7,553 bases of DNA from Methylobacteriaceae bacterium. Lineage in GTDB: Bacteria > Pseudomonadota > Alphaproteobacteria > Rhizobiales > Beijerinckiaceae. Location of the stretch: the NCBI GenBank assembly GCA_019247255.1, contig JAFAPJ010000338.1, positions 1-7,553 on the forward strand, in the 5' to 3' direction. Under the pieces are notes generated by a model. That model was not told where the DNA came from. It was given only the letters and a program-made list of their open reading frames with translations, and searched no databases. Positions 6,297 through 7,553 of this stretch are shown one piece after another (the stretch's first letter is position 1; every line of letters starts with the position of its first letter). The position numbers were made by a program, and so were the translations under genes.

Positions 6297-7553
6297 ATGT
6301 CCGAATCGGCGCTTCAACCGGCCGCATCGCGCCCCCTCTTCGGAGTGACCCGTTCGGCGAACGGCCGGCGATGGGCCGAGCGCTGCGACGGCGCGGCCGC
6401 GACCCTCGCGATGGCGATCGCGCAGACCCACGGCGTGCCCGAGATCGTGGCGCGCGTCCTTGCCGGTCGCGGCGTCGCGGTCGGGGCCGTGCCGGGCTTC
6501 CTCCAGCCGCGCCTGCGCGATCTCATGCCGGATCCCGGCACGCTCACGGACATGGGAGCGGCCGCCGAGCGCCTCGCCCGGGCGGTCCGGACGGGCGAGC
6601 GGGTCGCGGTGTTCGGCGATTACGACGTCGACGGCGCCTGCAGCGCGGCCCTCCTCGCCGGCTTTCTCCAGGCGCACGGCCTCCCCGTTCAGGTCCACAT
6701 CCCGGACCGGGTCACGGAGGGGTACGGCCCGAACGTCGAGGCGATCCGCCGCCTGGTCGCGGAGGGCGCGTCGCTCATCGTGACGGTCGATTGCGGCACG
6801 GCGGGCCACGAGCCGCTCGCCGAGGCCCGCCGCCTCGGCGCGGACGTCGTCGTGCTCGATCATCATGGCGCCCCGGAGGAGCTGCCGCCCGCGGTCGCGA
6901 TCGTCAATCCGAACCGGCAGGACGACCTGTCCGGCCTCGGCCATCTCTGCGCGGCGGGCGTCGTGTTCATGCTGCTCGTCGCGCTCGCCCGCGAGCTGCG
7001 CCGGAACGGCGAGGGACGGCCGGAGCCCGACCTTCTCGCCGGGCTCGACCTCGTGGCGCTCGCGACGGTCGCGGACGTGGTGCCGCTCGTCGGGCTCAAC
7101 CGCGCCTTCGTCCGGCAGGGGCTCACCGTGATGCGCCAGCGCCGTCGCCCGGGCCTCGCGGCGCTCGCCGACGTCGCCGGCCTCGCGGCCGCGCCGGAGG
7201 CCTGGCATCTCGGCTATATCCTCGGGCCCCGGATCAATGCCGGCGGGCGGATCGGCGATTCCTCCCTCGGCGCCCGGCTCCTTCTGACCGTCGAAGCCGC
7301 CGAGGCCGAGGGCATCGCGCGCCGCCTCGACGAACTCAACCGGGAGCGCCAGGCGATCGAGCAGGCGGCCGTCGAGGAGGCGCTCGCCCGGGCGGGAATC
7401 CTGGTCGAGGCGACGCCCGATCTCGCCGCGATCGTGCTCGACGGGCCGGACTGGCATCCCGGAATCGTCGGGCTGGTCGCCGCCCGGGTCACGGAGCGGC
7501 ATGGCCGACCGACCTTCGCCTTCGCGACGCGGCCGGACGGGACGATTACGGGG
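6297..7553 (+). CDS. recJ: Single-stranded-DNA-specific exonuclease RecJ (3' truncated by window)
   Basis: Cytoplasmic 5'-3' single-strand DNA exonuclease of recombination and mismatch repair, a Mn-dependent DHH phosphoesterase. The frame is open from the ATG to the window edge: 419 residues, with roughly the last 170-200 of a ~600-residue protein missing. The conserved N-terminus PLFGVTRSANGRRWAER (13-29) lies just after the ATG and excludes a later start. Metal and catalytic motifs are FGDYDVDGACS (106-116), VDCGT (164-168), DHH (188-190), and D260 in LATVADVVPL (255-264). GPRINAGGRIG (310-320) and DWHPGIVGLVAARV (385-398) place the core and the start of the DHHA1 DNA-binding domain. All expected residues are intact, so it should be active. 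No ribosome site precedes it. It is divergent from the L,D-transpeptidase gene and is not in the rightward operon. The hom-glpX genes that often precede recJ in Hyphomicrobiales are absent here. Confidence 0.97.
   Translation, partial: MSESALQPAASRPLFGVTRSANGRRWAERCDGAAATLAMAIAQTHGVPEIVARVLAGRGVAVGAVPGFLQPRLRDLMPDPGTLTDMGAAAERLARAVRTGERVAVFGDYDVDGACSAALLAGFLQAHGLPVQVHIPDRVTEGYGPNVEAIRRLVAEGASLIVTVDCGTAGHEPLAEARRLGADVVVLDHHGAPEELPPAVAIVNPNRQDDLSGLGHLCAAGVVFMLLVALARELRRNGEGRPEPDLLAGLDLVALATVADVVPLVGLNRAFVRQGLTVMRQRRRPGLAALADVAGLAAAPEAWHLGYILGPRINAGGRIGDSSLGARLLLTVEAAEAEGIARRLDELNRERQAIEQAAVEEALARAGILVEATPDLAAIVLDGPDWHPGIVGLVAARVTERHGRPTFAFATRPDGTITG

Noticed and set aside
6141..7502. Upstream extension of the L,D-transpeptidase frame by about 454 codons
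   Set aside because: The extension is antisense to recJ and has shadow-like composition. A complete signal peptide at 6140 marks the real N-terminus, so this is not a fusion protein.
1..7553. Defence system, mobile element, CRISPR array or RNA gene
   Set aside because: No transposase, integrase, repeat-spacer pattern, tRNA-like cloverleaf or toxin-antitoxin pair was found. The gene-free gaps total only about 230 nt, and composition looks uniform by eye.

Overview
The window is about 7.5 kb of very GC-rich DNA with dense, tightly packed genes. Codon use is strongly G/C-ending, and the protein families fit an alphaproteobacterium: a PaoC-type molybdenum hydroxylase, an EmrAB-like pump, a small YkuD L,D-transpeptidase, and a RecJ that opens with a LFGVTRS-type N-terminus. 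A Hyphomicrobiales genome, perhaps Methylobacteriaceae or a relative, is my best guess. That is an inference from composition and protein style, not a proven assignment.

Layout. (1) From the left edge to 5543, five genes run rightward with gaps of 3, 11 and 27 nt and then a 4-nt overlap, so they look like one transcription unit. They are the C-terminal ~580 residues of a xanthine-dehydrogenase-family molybdopterin-binding subunit (5' end outside the window), a cytoplasmic YceI-like lipocalin-fold protein, a DUF1857/AtaL-like SRPBCC protein, a 14-helix DHA2-type MFS exporter, and its HlyD/EmrA-like membrane fusion protein. (2) A leftward gene at 5580-6140 encodes a secreted YkuD-domain L,D-transpeptidase that converges on the HlyD gene across 36 nt. 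(3) A 156-nt divergent intergenic region (6141-6296) separates it from the last gene. (4) recJ (single-strand DNA 5'-3' exonuclease) starts at 6297 and runs off the right edge after 419 codons. Its reading frame has no stop codon in the window.

How the genes may work together: a molybdenum hydroxylase oxidises aldehydes or N-heterocycles. Two small barrel or pocket proteins that could bind hydrophobic ligands (YceI, SRPBCC) follow directly, and then a two-part drug-type exporter. This suggests a co-expressed module that binds, oxidises and exports a small hydrophobic or aromatic compound. That reading rests on gene order and family knowledge only. recJ and the L,D-transpeptidase are ordinary housekeeping or envelope genes.

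I saw no tRNA, rRNA, CRISPR array, insertion sequence, integrase, att site or phage gene. The most distinctive points are the composition of the five-gene operon, the degenerate signature motifs of the MFS protein, and the lack of a ribosome-binding site before recJ, with a -10-like element placed as for a leaderless mRNA. Nothing here proves a wholly new system.
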